Part shown: in pieces, positions 44,490-53,696 of the stretch | Position numbering within the stretch: the stretch's first letter is position 1 | Layout: every line of letters starts with the position of its first letter | Assembly (NCBI RefSeq): GCF_019422935.1 | Contig: NZ_JAHZCJ010000001.1 | Coordinates: forward strand, 1 to 64,000 | Reading direction: 5' to 3' | Length of the DNA: 64,000 bases | From: Desulfovibrio sp. | GTDB lineage: Bacteria > Desulfobacterota > Desulfovibrionia > Desulfovibrionales > Desulfovibrionaceae | Program-made: the position numbers and the translations under genes | Notes under the pieces: generated by a model | What the model was told of the DNA's origin: nothing | The model's database searches: none | The model's input: only the letters and a program-made list of their open reading frames with translations

Positions 44490-44620
44490 ACAGCATAGCA
44501 CCTGAGGCAATTCAGCAATCGGGGCATGAAGAAATTCGTGCCCCTCTTCTATTATATGCGGCAGTTGTTTTCCCGTTTGGGATTTATTCAACACGTATCA
44601 CCCCGAAAGGAAAGTTTTCT

Positions 44621-47440
44621 ATGGACAAGAGCAGATTTGTATACGCTGGTATCCCCGGGCCCGGTAGTGGCCCCTGGCAGTTTATCGAGGACACTCGAGA
44701 GTCTCGTTCACAGGCACTTGATGAAGGCTGCAAGGCGTTCACGACCATGAGCTTTGACTTTGAACCAGAGAAGGGCAAGGCTGAACCTTTACGCTTCGGT
44801 GACCTGTGGCTGGACATCGACTGCAAGGAAGCGCCGTTTCTAGCAGTGATTGCGGCTCGGATGCTGATCACGGATTGTACCCATGCTTATGATGGCTTTA
44901 ACCCTGCCATGCTTGAATACTTCATGAGCGGTAGCAAGGGAGTACATATCCGCATTCCGGCTGAAATGTTTGGCGGTGAAAATGGCCATCCCTTTCTGCC
45001 CAGATTACACCTCAAGATGCTTGAAAAGCATTTTTCTCAAACATCGCATAACCAGAGGCTCGGAATGCTGGCGCTGGGTGAATTTGTACCCGGTACACTC
45101 AAGGGAAAAACTATCGGCGACCTCGTAGACACCAGTATGTACTGCATGGGCAAGGGACATCTACTTCGCGCTCCCAATGTCAGGCGACCTGACGGGCGCT
45201 ACAAGGTGCAGGTTAGCGAAGAAGAGTTTTTTGAGTGGGATGTTGACTACCTGCTAGATCTTACGCGGGAACCAAGGGCAAATTTAATCCCGTTGGTATC
45301 TCCCTCTACAACGGGAATGACAGCTCTTTTTGATTACGCCCTGATGAACTGGCAATCGCTGGATCCTCGTAGCTACAACCTCCAGTCGCTTTCAGCATGC
45401 CAGTTTATGCACCACTGTCGCGAAAATGCCGCAACACTCAGCGAGCCTGAATGGTTTATGATGATGAGGGTGCTGGCGCCTCTGGGTGAAAAAGGGCTTG
45501 ATCTGGCGCAGGAATACAGCAGGCATTACCCAGGATACTCAGCGCAAAATACTCGCAACAAGTTCCTGCATGCCTTGAATAAGGGGTATCCAGCCACCTG
45601 TGAGGAAATTCAGAAAATCTTTCAGTGTACCCCTCGTTGCAAGGTTCGTATTCCACTTGAGCTTGAGCGTAAACGTCAGAGCGATGCGGTAGTTGTGGCT
45701 GAATCGTTTAGCCTGAAAACAGATGGTCTGTACTATTCCTCTTCCCGTGGCATGCTGGAAGACGATGGTTTCAAAGTGTGCAGCCCAATGAAAATTCTCG
45801 GCAGGATGCGCAATACGGACGGAACTGGCTGGGCAAGATTGGTGGAATTGGTGACACCTGATGGCAAGGCCAACAAACTGAATATTCCCATGAGGGACTG
45901 TGTTGGAAGGTGCGATAATGTATTAGCTTTGCTTTGCGATAATGGCCTTGAGCTGACCGGCGGAAAGATGGGGAAGTTTGTCATGGATTATCTCCGCCTT
46001 GCTGCTACGGACAAGGTCTTCATCAACGTTGAGCGGCTGGGTTGGCATCGCAACCGGTATGTTCTTCCAGATGAAATTTTTGGCGAAGGCGGGAACGAAG
46101 AGATCAACTATACGCAGGAAAACGGACTGTTCAATTGCGTTGGTGATCTTGCAGAGTGGCAGGAACACGTTGGCCGCTATTGTTTGGGTAATACTCTGTT
46201 GATGCTGGTTGCGGCATTTGCATTAACCGGTCCACTTCTGCGTTCCTGCGAGGTGGAAGGGGGAGGGCTGCATCTCTTCGGCCCATCGTCTACTGGCAAG
46301 ACAACTTTGGCGCTGTTGGCTGGTAGCCTTTGCGGTGGCAACGCTGACAAGGGGTATATTCGCCAGTGGAACACTACGGCGAATGCCGGAGAATATACGG
46401 CGGTACAGCATAATGATGGTCTGCTGGTGATGGACGAATCTGGCGAGGCCACCGCCGAGGCTCTGTACAAGTTGATGTACATGCTGTTCAACGGTCAAGG
46501 CAAGCAACGCATGCGGTCGGACTCCACCCCGCGCAAAGCTTATCATTGGCTGATTCAGCTTTTATCTACGGGTGAACAGACGATTGATGAAAAGATTGAA
46601 GAAACTGGAAAACTCCGGGCCATGTCTGGGCAGAGCGTCCGCGTTGTCAATCTTCCCATCGACGGTGGAAAGGGCAAGAACGCCTATTCCAGCTTGCATG
46701 ATTTTGAAAGTGCTGCGGAATTGAGCGAACATCTTAAAAAAGCAGCCAAACGTTACTATGGAACACCCTTGAGAGCTTTCCTTAGGGCCTTGTGCGGTGC
46801 CAATAGTAATGAACTGGATGCGAATATCGCTGAAATCAAAGAACACATTGAAATGTTCGCCAAGGAATGCTGCCCTGACGGTTCATGTGGCCAGGTTCGC
46901 CGTGTTGCAGTTAAGTTTGGCCTGATAGCCGCTGCAGGTATGTTTGCCACCCAACATGACATCCTGCCCTGGACGCCTGAAGAATCAAGTGATGCTGTGG
47001 CAGAATGGTTTAAAGTCTGGCTTGATGGACGTGGTGGCATCGGCAATCTGGAAATCATGAAGGCGCTTGAGCGGTTTAAGGATTTCATTGCGCGTCACGG
47101 CAGGAGCCGCTTTGTTGAGGTGGACAGTCTGGGAGAGAGTATGCGCGATCTTGCGGGCTACAGGTGGGAGGACAAGGGGGAACAGACGTTTTTCATGAAC
47201 ATCCCTACGTTTAACGATCTCGCCAAGGGCGTTAATAAACACGAATTATTAGACCACATGAGGCAGCAGGGCTGGCTCCTGATGAATGACAAAGGTAACC
47301 TTGTGACCACAAAGTGGATCAAGGGGCACAACGTTCGCGGTTACGGCTTTATTCTGTCCGCCTGGGACGGTGAAGCCGGGCGGGGTAAGTCGCTGTCCCC
47401 TGAAGCAAATGTGAACATGAGTTTTGGTGACGATTTTTAA
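44621..47440 (+). CDS. AEP-like primase fused to DUF927-type helicase (939 aa)
   Basis: Start chosen at ATG 44621 with AAAGGA 10 bases upstream; the frame is open to 44462, overlapping the previous gene. The N-terminus has archaeo-eukaryotic-type primase motifs: DLWLDIDCK (D-x-D, about residue 65), SGSKGVHIRI (Ser-x-His) and SMYCMGKGHLLRAPN. The C-terminal half is a DUF927-like superfamily ATPase: LFGPSSTGKTTLALL (about 554), LLVMDES Walker B and a QLLSTGEQ sensor. It is a replication enzyme for a plasmid-like or integrative element, beside short repeat arrays on its 3' side and a RepA-like ATPase. Confidence 0.8.
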   Translation: MDKSRFVYAGIPGPGSGPWQFIEDTRESRSQALDEGCKAFTTMSFDFEPEKGKAEPLRFGDLWLDIDCKEAPFLAVIAARMLITDCTHAYDGFNPAMLEYFMSGSKGVHIRIPAEMFGGENGHPFLPRLHLKMLEKHFSQTSHNQRLGMLALGEFVPGTLKGKTIGDLVDTSMYCMGKGHLLRAPNVRRPDGRYKVQVSEEEFFEWDVDYLLDLTREPRANLIPLVSPSTTGMTALFDYALMNWQSLDPRSYNLQSLSACQFMHHCRENAATLSEPEWFMMMRVLAPLGEKGLDLAQEYSRHYPGYSAQNTRNKFLHALNKGYPATCEEIQKIFQCTPRCKVRIPLELERKRQSDAVVVAESFSLKTDGLYYSSSRGMLEDDGFKVCSPMKILGRMRNTDGTGWARLVELVTPDGKANKLNIPMRDCVGRCDNVLALLCDNGLELTGGKMGKFVMDYLRLAATDKVFINVERLGWHRNRYVLPDEIFGEGGNEEINYTQENGLFNCVGDLAEWQEHVGRYCLGNTLLMLVAAFALTGPLLRSCEVEGGGLHLFGPSSTGKTTLALLAGSLCGGNADKGYIRQWNTTANAGEYTAVQHNDGLLVMDESGEATAEALYKLMYMLFNGQGKQRMRSDSTPRKAYHWLIQLLSTGEQTIDEKIEETGKLRAMSGQSVRVVNLPIDGGKGKNAYSSLHDFESAAELSEHLKKAAKRYYGTPLRAFLRALCGANSNELDANIAEIKEHIEMFAKECCPDGSCGQVRRVAVKFGLIAAAGMFATQHDILPWTPEESSDAVAEWFKVWLDGRGGIGNLEIMKALERFKDFIARHGRSRFVEVDSLGESMRDLAGYRWEDKGEQTFFMNIPTFNDLAKGVNKHELLDHMRQQGWLLMNDKGNLVTTKWIKGHNVRGYGFILSAWDGEAGRGKSLSPEANVNMSFGDDF

Positions 47441-47442
47441 CC

Positions 47443-47536
47443 TGTGCGGCGCACAGAAGGGTTTGTGCGGTTTCTAGCCTGAGATAACTGTATATTGCTG
47501 GGGTTTCAGGCTCCGCACAAACGCACAGACCGCACA
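47443..47536. repeat. Iteron-like TGTGCGG cluster A (four copies)
   Basis: TGTGCGG at 47443 and 47464 on the + strand and its complement CCGCACA at 47513 and 47530; a near copy (ACGCACAG) at 47521. It lies directly after the primase-helicase stop. Copies face each other in pairs, as in iteron or dyad origins. Confidence 0.6.
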
Positions 47537-47632
47537 GCGATTTTTACCATGTTGCAAAAATGGTAATATGGGTTAGCCAAGAGCAGAATTCATCTATGCT
47601 GCGAAAACGGTTGCAGCTAATATGGACAACGA

Positions 47633-47662
47633 AAAGGCCCGGCATGGTAGAGTTTATGCCGG
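47633..47662. terminator. GC-rich hairpin between repeat clusters
   Basis: GGCCCGGCAT, a 10-base loop, ATGCCGGGCC: a perfect 10-bp stem. Read leftward it is followed by TTTTCG; it may terminate transcription from the right or isolate the repeat region. Confidence 0.55.
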
Positions 47663-47907
47663 GCCTCTCTAAGGTAACTTGCGTGCGGTAATCTTCAGAT
47701 CAGAATGCAATAGGGAACCATAGCCAACTTTATGCATAATGCTGTTCAAGTCTTGCCAATTCTTCAGCTCTGAAGCTGCTAACCGGTGCAGTTGGATGGA
47801 GGGAGATGACGCTTCACCGCTGTGGTTGTTGTTACAGGCGTAGAGGAGCTTGAACATCCGCTTTCGATTTCTCCAGTATGTACAAACTAAAAAGCGCATT
47901 TTGGGTT

Positions 47908-48015
47908 TGTGCGGTTGTGCGGTTGTGCGGAAACTCAAAACACCTGAAGAACACAGGGGGGGGTGTAAAAATTCCGCACAAGGGCATTTGTGCGGCGCAG
48001 TGTCATCCTGTGCGG
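47908..48015. repeat. Iteron-like TGTGCGG cluster B (six copies)
   Basis: TGTGCGG at 47908, 47916 and 47924 (three copies at exactly 8-bp spacing), 47989 and 48009, plus CCGCACA at 47974. Same 7-mer as cluster A. The tight 8-bp tandem part is the densest. Together with cluster A there are ten copies in about 570 bp. Confidence 0.65.
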
Positions 48016-48376
48016 TGAGAACTGAGTATCGAGGTCTTAAGGCTTTCAGGGATCTAAATTCGACCATGTTTTGTGCCAGCCACAAATTCGCAGCCGGAAG
48101 GGCACGGGGCTTTTCTTGGCGCATTGAGCAGGCATACTTGGCAATCATCGGAGTGAGCGGTCTGTATGGCCATGAACGGAGCAATGGCCTTTGTCGCTGC
48201 CATTTGGCTGCGTTGCAACTGGGCGCGAAAAGGTACCTGCCCTCCATTAGAGTCATGGGCAGACGGCATCATCGATCGACGAGGCTTCGCCTGGCTGCGA
48301 CGCCTTTTTTGTCCGCTCATGGGAAAATAGTTGCTAGTTTAACATGCTTAAATATTTAACAATGACTTTTTTTGTT

Positions 48377-48520
48377 CCTGCATGCAGGCTGTCTTTCGTG
48401 ATCACTGCAGGTAAAAATGCAGGAGCTCTTCACGGTAAACAGGGGCCAATGCAGGAACGAGGCTAGCTTTGTATCAAACTTCGTGCCAAATGCAGAAGGT
48501 GCTTGCAGGCAGATGCAGGA
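48377..48520. repeat. Second short-repeat array, TGCAGG (seven copies)
   Basis: TGCAGG at 48383, 48406, 48418, 48450, 48504 and 48514, plus its complement CCTGCA at 48377; two copies extend to TGCAGGAAC (48450, 48514), and one variant (TGCAGAAG) lies at 48491. A different repeat from the TGTGCGG clusters, closer to the RepA-like ATPase gene. Possible binding sites for a replication or segregation protein. Confidence 0.55.
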
Positions 48521-48598
48521 ACATAGCTGCTTTCGGCATGACACCGCGTCAGGCCAAGCAAATATGCAAGACTGTTATGGGGAGGGACACAAAAAAAA

Positions 48599-48622
48599 GC
48601 GCGTGACTCGAAAGTCACGCGC
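48599..48622 (-). terminator. Rho-independent terminator of the RepA-like ATPase gene
   Basis: Read leftward: GCGCGTGACT, TTCG loop, AGTCACGCGC, then TTTTTTTT; stem perfect. It ends the leftward transcript 26 bases after the stop at 48648. Confidence 0.85.
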
Positions 48623-48647
48623 TATAAAAATGGGTAAGGCAGATGTG

Positions 48648-51071
48648 CTAACCCTTTAAGCGGTAACCTTGCTGAGAGCCTTTGCCCTCATTAGGCTCAA
48701 GAAGGCCTTTCTCCTCTAGGCTTTTTGTGATGATACGAGCTTTTCTTTTACAGCAAACCAGTTTTTGCGCGATATCTGCGGTTTTAACGGTTCCTGTACC
48801 CTTGGTCATGTAGTATACCGCTTTTTCGTCGGAGGACAGTTTACTAGAGGTCGCTACATCCTCAATCTCAAGTTCATCAAGCAACGGTTTGTCCTGAATT
48901 GTGAGATCTTGTTCCGGCCTAGAGCATGCCTGGGCAACTTCGATTTCTTTCCCATCTGCTCCGGTAGCGGTCAGAAATTTCCATCGCGGAGCTCTAAGCG
49001 GCAGATGCAACCAGAAGGTTTTTTTCTGAAGGACGGCTGCTTCCTTGCAAACCTTAAAACATACGCCAACGGTCAAGCCGTCCTGGGCTGCCATATGCTG
49101 AACTGCTTCCGTACCGAGCTTTTTTTCCAGAATTTCTGTACTCCGCACCAGCACGATTTCCGAGTGGGCGCGAATTGAAAACTCTTCAGAGCCTCGTGCT
49201 TTTGCAGCGGAGGTACCCGCGTTGGGGCCTTCTTGAGTGTGACTGACCATGACCACCCCGAGGCCTTGTCTTGTCAGGCTGTCAACCCAGTCGGCAAAAA
49301 GTTTACTGACGGTGGTGGAATTATAGAGTCTGCCATCGTCCATGAGGGAAGTTAGATTGTCCAGTACGAGATAGCCGCAGTTATGCACGCGCATGATTTT
49401 TTCCACATTGTCGCGGAATTTCTGGTCCGTAATGGAAAAGGGAAGGTCGTTGCCCTTGAGGTCAAACTTTGAGAGCAGAAATAGGCTATTGCCAATCTCT
49501 GCAACAAGGCCGAGCTGACTAAGTCGTACTGCAAGAAGATCTTTCGGCGTTTCGCTGTCCAAATACAGAATATTTCTGGATTCCCCAGTAGTGAAAAACT
49601 CAAACAACTTTCCACCGCTGATGATAGCCTTGGCAGCCGAAAGGCAGATGAGGCTTTTCCCGGAATCCTTCAAGCCATGCAGCATGGTGAAGCCACCTGG
49701 TAAAAAGATTTCCTCGGTGGTAACATCCTTGACGCATGTCTTCAGTGGCTTCGTCAAGCCGGTGTCGGGTTGAAATAGAGACAAAGAGTTGAACGAAGAG
49801 TCCTCGTTGCAATTGCTCTGTTCATTGGGCGCTTTGAAAATACCCAGCCTCTCCCACAACCCCTTGAATTTTTTATAGGGAATGGCTTCCTCGATTAATT
49901 GTGCCGCGAACTGATCGGGGTCCTTAACAGTGCCAAGCCACACAGTCCTACGCAGCAGCTTAGCCTCTGCATCGGTAACGTCCCCTGCATGGTTTGTCAG
50001 GTCACCGCATGGCTGTGAGTGCAGCAGAAAGCCAGGATAGATCTGGAAATCATTAGCCTGCCCGCCCATTATATACTCTTTATACGGATTGATCATCGCC
50101 ATGCACTCTTTTGTCGGTGCAGGGATAAATACAACCTTACGCCCGTGGAAATAATTCCAAGGGAGCACTGTGAGGTCATTCCCGAGATGGGCTGTCACGA
50201 TGAACTCTTCGGGCTTATGGCCTACGATTTTTTCAAGTCTGCGCTCGAATGCAAGGGCTGTGCGCATGTCCTGAAAAAAAATGACAGGAGCGAATAGGTG
50301 CTGGTCTATAAGGTGCTGGTTAAGAAAGTGAGCTGTTGGTTTGAATTTTCCCATACAAAGTACATTATTACCAACTGTAGCAGGAAGACAGAAGTCATTC
50401 CCATTCAACCGATAACGCAGAATGGCTCCGATTCTCTGATTAGCATTGCCGTAGACGTACCTTTTCTCTACCAACTCAGCGCAAGACGATCCAGCCGGAA
50501 GTCCAGACAGATAAAGAACGTTAGGTATGTCATCGGTTGGCCGCGATCTCCCATTCAATTCAGCAGAGTGTCTCTCGCTGGAAAGCTGAAAAATTTTTTC
50601 ATGAGATATTTTTAGAATATCTGCGAGAGTAGCTATCGCGTCTAATTTTGGCAGGTTAAAGACTTTACAGAGAAGCTCCACCCATGTTCCTTCGATGTAG
50701 TCCCCGAAGTTAAGTCGATAAAGTAGCTTGCTACTATGAGTAAGTTTAAAAGAAACACTGATTTTTTCATGTGGAGAACAAACATTAATGTTTTCGATAG
50801 CGAGGAGTGCTCTATTGCCACCTAATAGGTATTGGTGTGACGCCTCCATCTCAAGAAGAGCCTCGAAAACAGCCACCTTGATTAGATTGTCGTCCAGACC
50901 GTAGATGTTGGTGGTGTTCATTTTGCCGAGCGTCTCATTAAACGCAGGGGATAATGAATCATTCCCTGCCAACCGGATGAGGTTTTTGGGGTTGCTGGGT
51001 GACGGAAGAGGGGTCCATTTCCTAATGAGATATTTCAGGCCATTAGGGGAAAGCTGCTGATTTCCTTTCAT
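48648..51071 (-). CDS. RepA-like (AAA_25) hexameric-helicase ATPase (807 aa)
   Basis: The C-terminal half holds a RecA-fold ATPase of the RepA/AAA_25 type: Walker A LKDSGKSLICLSAAKAI (about residue 468), YLDSET, Walker B YLVLDNLTSL (about 572) and VVMVSHTQEG. The N-terminal 420 residues have no clear domain, though a stretch KVVFIPAPTKE with HLGNDLTVLPW resembles a TOPRIM-like or DUF-type primase-associated fold; this is uncertain. The last 70 residues (ADIAQKLVCCKRKARIITKSLEE) form a winged-helix. Probably the replicative helicase of the island's own replication module, with the primase at 44621-47440. Leftward, ending in a strong terminator. Confidence 0.65.
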   Translation of the reverse strand: MKGNQQLSPNGLKYLIRKWTPLPSPSNPKNLIRLAGNDSLSPAFNETLGKMNTTNIYGLDDNLIKVAVFEALLEMEASHQYLLGGNRALLAIENINVCSPHEKISVSFKLTHSSKLLYRLNFGDYIEGTWVELLCKVFNLPKLDAIATLADILKISHEKIFQLSSERHSAELNGRSRPTDDIPNVLYLSGLPAGSSCAELVEKRYVYGNANQRIGAILRYRLNGNDFCLPATVGNNVLCMGKFKPTAHFLNQHLIDQHLFAPVIFFQDMRTALAFERRLEKIVGHKPEEFIVTAHLGNDLTVLPWNYFHGRKVVFIPAPTKECMAMINPYKEYIMGGQANDFQIYPGFLLHSQPCGDLTNHAGDVTDAEAKLLRRTVWLGTVKDPDQFAAQLIEEAIPYKKFKGLWERLGIFKAPNEQSNCNEDSSFNSLSLFQPDTGLTKPLKTCVKDVTTEEIFLPGGFTMLHGLKDSGKSLICLSAAKAIISGGKLFEFFTTGESRNILYLDSETPKDLLAVRLSQLGLVAEIGNSLFLLSKFDLKGNDLPFSITDQKFRDNVEKIMRVHNCGYLVLDNLTSLMDDGRLYNSTTVSKLFADWVDSLTRQGLGVVMVSHTQEGPNAGTSAAKARGSEEFSIRAHSEIVLVRSTEILEKKLGTEAVQHMAAQDGLTVGVCFKVCKEAAVLQKKTFWLHLPLRAPRWKFLTATGADGKEIEVAQACSRPEQDLTIQDKPLLDELEIEDVATSSKLSSDEKAVYYMTKGTGTVKTADIAQKLVCCKRKARIITKSLEEKGLLEPNEGKGSQQGYRLKG

Positions 51072-51118
51072 ATACTTCTCTTGCTGAAGAAATTTTAGTC
51101 ACGATGCAACATTGATTT

Positions 51119-52939
51119 TCATTGTGCTTTGTGCTGGTTGCTGATTTTCTGTGAAAGATATTCACATTCAGAGGTTATCTTTGCATCGTACACAAGCTTT
51201 TCAATCACTTCTGAGTTGAGGGTTGCTGGAGAGAACTTTTCCCCATACTGCTTTGCGGCAAGCATGGGCAATTCATGCCCGAAGACCTGCCGAAAATAGT
51301 CGTTTTGCAAACCACGTTGCTTGAAAAAATCAGCAAAGGTGTGGCGAAGCGAATGGAAGGTTTTGCCAGAAGCCTCGCCCAACGTTGCTGTCACAACAGC
51401 CTTGAACTGCTTGCCAGGCTGTTTGCCAAACTTGACCGCGCCTTCCGATTTCTTCAGCTCAGGGAATAGCCTGATATGTTTATTCTTGGCAATTTCAGTA
51501 TGATAGTCTAACAGGCCCATCTGTATAAGGTCTGAATGGATGGGGACAATTCTGCGTGCATTTTTGTTCTTCAGCAGTTTTGGCCTGCCAAGTTCATCAA
51601 GGCCGTTGCTGTTGATATCAATGACCCAGATTCCCTTTGTCTGGCTTTCATAGATGTCGGCACAGTGAAGCTGAGCGATTTCTTCGAGGCGCATGCCAGT
51701 GAAAAGGGCAATCAGAGGGATCCAGTAATAAGAGGGGGATTTGAATTCCTTTCTCGCGAATTTGGGATGCGCAAAGATTTTTGTGAGCTCGTCGGCGGAG
51801 AACGCCTGACGCAGTTCAATAGCTTGGCGGCTGTCCTTGATCTGAAGATGGGTTGCCGGGTTGGCGTCCAATAGCCCCTCGCGCACATACCACGCAAGCA
51901 TGCTTCCAACGGCTTCTACAAGAATGTTGACTGTTGTGACACTCAACGTGTCTTGAACTTTCAGGTCGAGCAGCTCCTGGATGCTTTTATCTCTGAATGC
52001 TTTAATTCGTGAGCGGTTAGGTGGGAGCTTTCTCAATGTTTCGCGAAAATGCCGCATGTCCAAACGGGTGATGTCCTTGATAGGCTTGTCGCCAATAATG
52101 GTCAGAAATTCTTCCAGGCGTCCCCGGTGGTCCCTCACGCTGTGCTCACGCCATTCACCGTCCTGAAGTTTCTGGCCGATGTACCGTTCCATGGCTTCAG
52201 AATAAAGGATTCCTCCCGTCTGCTGCTGGTGAACGTGCGTAGGCACCTCCAGCAAAGCAGGTGGCTCCTGTGCTGTGCATGAGGTGTCGCAAGGTAACTT
52301 GCCAAAATCGCGCCCCATGACTTCTTCTTCCATCAAAAAATCGCCTTTGGTGCGGGCAATGTCGATGCGATGCCTGGTGATCTGCATCTCTTTGTATGCT
52401 TTCACTATTTGCAGATAGTTTTCCCCTGCAAGCTCATTTCGTGTGAAAGCACCGGAACGAAGCAAGTCAACAATGCATTCTGGCGCAATCTGCTCAAGCA
52501 ATTGTGGTGAATTACAGTGCAAGAGTAGTTCGATTTGAGACGTCCTGAGCTGGTCGTACGTGATGTTGAGCTTTCCCACAGAGATGTTTTTACGCTCTGA
52601 AAGATCTGCGTGGTCCTGCTCCAGCAAGCGCTGGAGCAGGATATTCATGCGGCGGCGTATTTCCTTATAGTCCAGCATAAACCCCTCAAGAATCATATTG
52701 CCAATTTCTGCGGACAGCATGCGGGCGCGAAATCGCGCAATCCTCAGGTAGGACGTTTGCAGGCTCACGCGCAGCTCGGCCCGCCCAAGTGATTTTCGCA
52801 GGTTGGCGGGGAAGGCATATCGAAAATAGTAGATTTTTCTTTTGCAATAAAGATACGCAGGGGCTGACTTTTTGTCATCATCCTGGTTGCTGGCGACGGC
52901 AGGCACAAGGTTGGAAAGGGCAGGAAGAAGGTGAGGCAT
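51119..52939 (-). CDS. Tyrosine-type site-specific integrase (606 aa)
   Basis: Start chosen at ATG 52939 (MPHLLPALSN) with AGGAG upstream; the frame is open to 53026. N-terminal YLYCKRKIYYFRYAFPANLR is a DUF6538-like arm-binding domain, and the middle contains a SAM-like core-binding domain. Catalytic residues: TGMRLEEIAQL (Arg about 416), FHSLRHTF (His-x-x-Arg, about 531), FGHE, and the Tyr in LAAKQYGEKF (about 563). The gene lies between the RepA-like ATPase and a tRNA-Leu whose 3' end faces it, the usual arrangement for an island integrase and its attachment site. It is the presumed recombinase of the whole island. Confidence 0.92.
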   Translation of the reverse strand: MPHLLPALSNLVPAVASNQDDDKKSAPAYLYCKRKIYYFRYAFPANLRKSLGRAELRVSLQTSYLRIARFRARMLSAEIGNMILEGFMLDYKEIRRRMNILLQRLLEQDHADLSERKNISVGKLNITYDQLRTSQIELLLHCNSPQLLEQIAPECIVDLLRSGAFTRNELAGENYLQIVKAYKEMQITRHRIDIARTKGDFLMEEEVMGRDFGKLPCDTSCTAQEPPALLEVPTHVHQQQTGGILYSEAMERYIGQKLQDGEWREHSVRDHRGRLEEFLTIIGDKPIKDITRLDMRHFRETLRKLPPNRSRIKAFRDKSIQELLDLKVQDTLSVTTVNILVEAVGSMLAWYVREGLLDANPATHLQIKDSRQAIELRQAFSADELTKIFAHPKFARKEFKSPSYYWIPLIALFTGMRLEEIAQLHCADIYESQTKGIWVIDINSNGLDELGRPKLLKNKNARRIVPIHSDLIQMGLLDYHTEIAKNKHIRLFPELKKSEGAVKFGKQPGKQFKAVVTATLGEASGKTFHSLRHTFADFFKQRGLQNDYFRQVFGHELPMLAAKQYGEKFSPATLNSEVIEKLVYDAKITSECEYLSQKISNQHKAQ

Positions 52940-53071
52940 GGGGTTTTCTCCTGGCAACGTCAAAACGGGCTTGCGCCCAATTTTGTCGTGCCTTTGACCC
53001 CGCGCTTTGACCCCATAAGCTCCCAAGGGCGGGTTTTGGTCTGGTGCCTATGCTGGGCACAAGCCAAAAAA

Positions 53072-53107
53072 AAGAGTCGTTACAGGCTGTTGCTTGTAAC
53101 GACTCTT
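53072..53107 (-). terminator. tRNA-Leu terminator
   Basis: Read leftward, just after the tRNA 3' end: AAGAGTCGTTACA, a 10-base loop, TGTAACGACTCTT, followed by TTTTTT. A perfect 13-bp stem with a U-run. It lies between the tRNA and the integrase, so either the attachment site keeps it or the island supplies it. Confidence 0.85.
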
Positions 53108-53113
53108 AAAAGA

Positions 53114-53140
53114 TGGTGCCGAAGGGGAGACTCGAACTCC
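53114..53140. other. Probable attachment site (att) in the tRNA-Leu 3' end
   Basis: Inferred from the integrase lying 175 bases from the tRNA 3' end. The exact core length is not visible because the second copy is not in this window. Confidence 0.5.
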
Positions 53141-53200
53141 CACTCCCTTGCGAGAACTAGACCCTGAACCTAGCGTGTCTACCAATTCCACCACTTCGGC
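53114..53200 (-). tRNA. tRNA-Leu (anticodon CAG)
   Basis: 87 bases including encoded CCA. The 5' GCCGAAG pairs with 3' CTTCGGC; the D-loop region GAATTGGTAGACACG, the anticodon stem-loop CTAGG-TTCAGGG-TCTAG (anticodon CAG), a long variable arm and a T-arm with GTTCGAGTC are all present. The 3' end faces the integrase, so it is the likely integration target of the island to the left. Confidence 0.95.
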
Positions 53201-53696
53201 GCGAAGATGTGTTTACGCCAACAGGGGGTGGCTGGCAAGCATTTTTTTTGATTCCGGCAAAAAAAAGTTTATTGCGGCAAGTACGATAGGCTCAAGTTTC
53301 TTCCAAAGTTGGCTCCTGGGGCCGAATTTTTGGCTTGTCAGGGATGGCGCGAACAAATGCCATTTTTATCCCCGTCAGGGGCTGCCTGTGGTCGCGGCAA
53401 CTCAGCCGCCGTGGCGGGGGCGTTTCGGGTGGACTCTTTTATCAATAATATGTGAGGCGACCTCAGAATCGTCTGGTTAGCGCTTGGGCACCATGCTTGC
53501 ATCCATGGGATGATGGTTCAGTTTGCCGCAGTCTGTATATCCTGCGCCTTTTCGGGGCTGCGCGAGCACGCAGGGAATATTTCCCAATGCACGGATATTG
53601 GCCCGCATATTGCAAAAGCTCTGGCAAGGGCCATCAGGCCCGAGGTAGACGGCGGCGCTTCATCTTTAGCGCTGCTGCCAACACAAGGAGCTGCTT
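53201..53696. other. Upstream region of the flagellar genes
   Basis: No gene seen. Contains a possible sigma-54 promoter at 53486-53501 and AAGGAG for flgF at its right end. Confidence 0.5.
53486..53501 (+). promoter_or_regulatory. Possible sigma-54 promoter for the flgF operon
   Basis: GGGCACCATGCTTGCA fits the -24/-12 pattern: GG at 53487-53488, exactly 10 bases, then GC at 53499-53500, with TTGCA around the -12. About 195 bases upstream of flgF, the size of leader often seen with enhancer-dependent flagellar promoters. No enhancer-binding site was identified. Confidence 0.4.

Noticed and set aside
44462..44620. 53-codon upstream extension of the primase-helicase
   Set aside because: Overlaps the small HTH gene and lacks a ribosome site; the AAAGGA before 44621 is better.
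47669..48359. Open frames of 88-195 codons on both strands in the iteron region
   Set aside because: They run through the repeat arrays with no ribosome site or family likeness.
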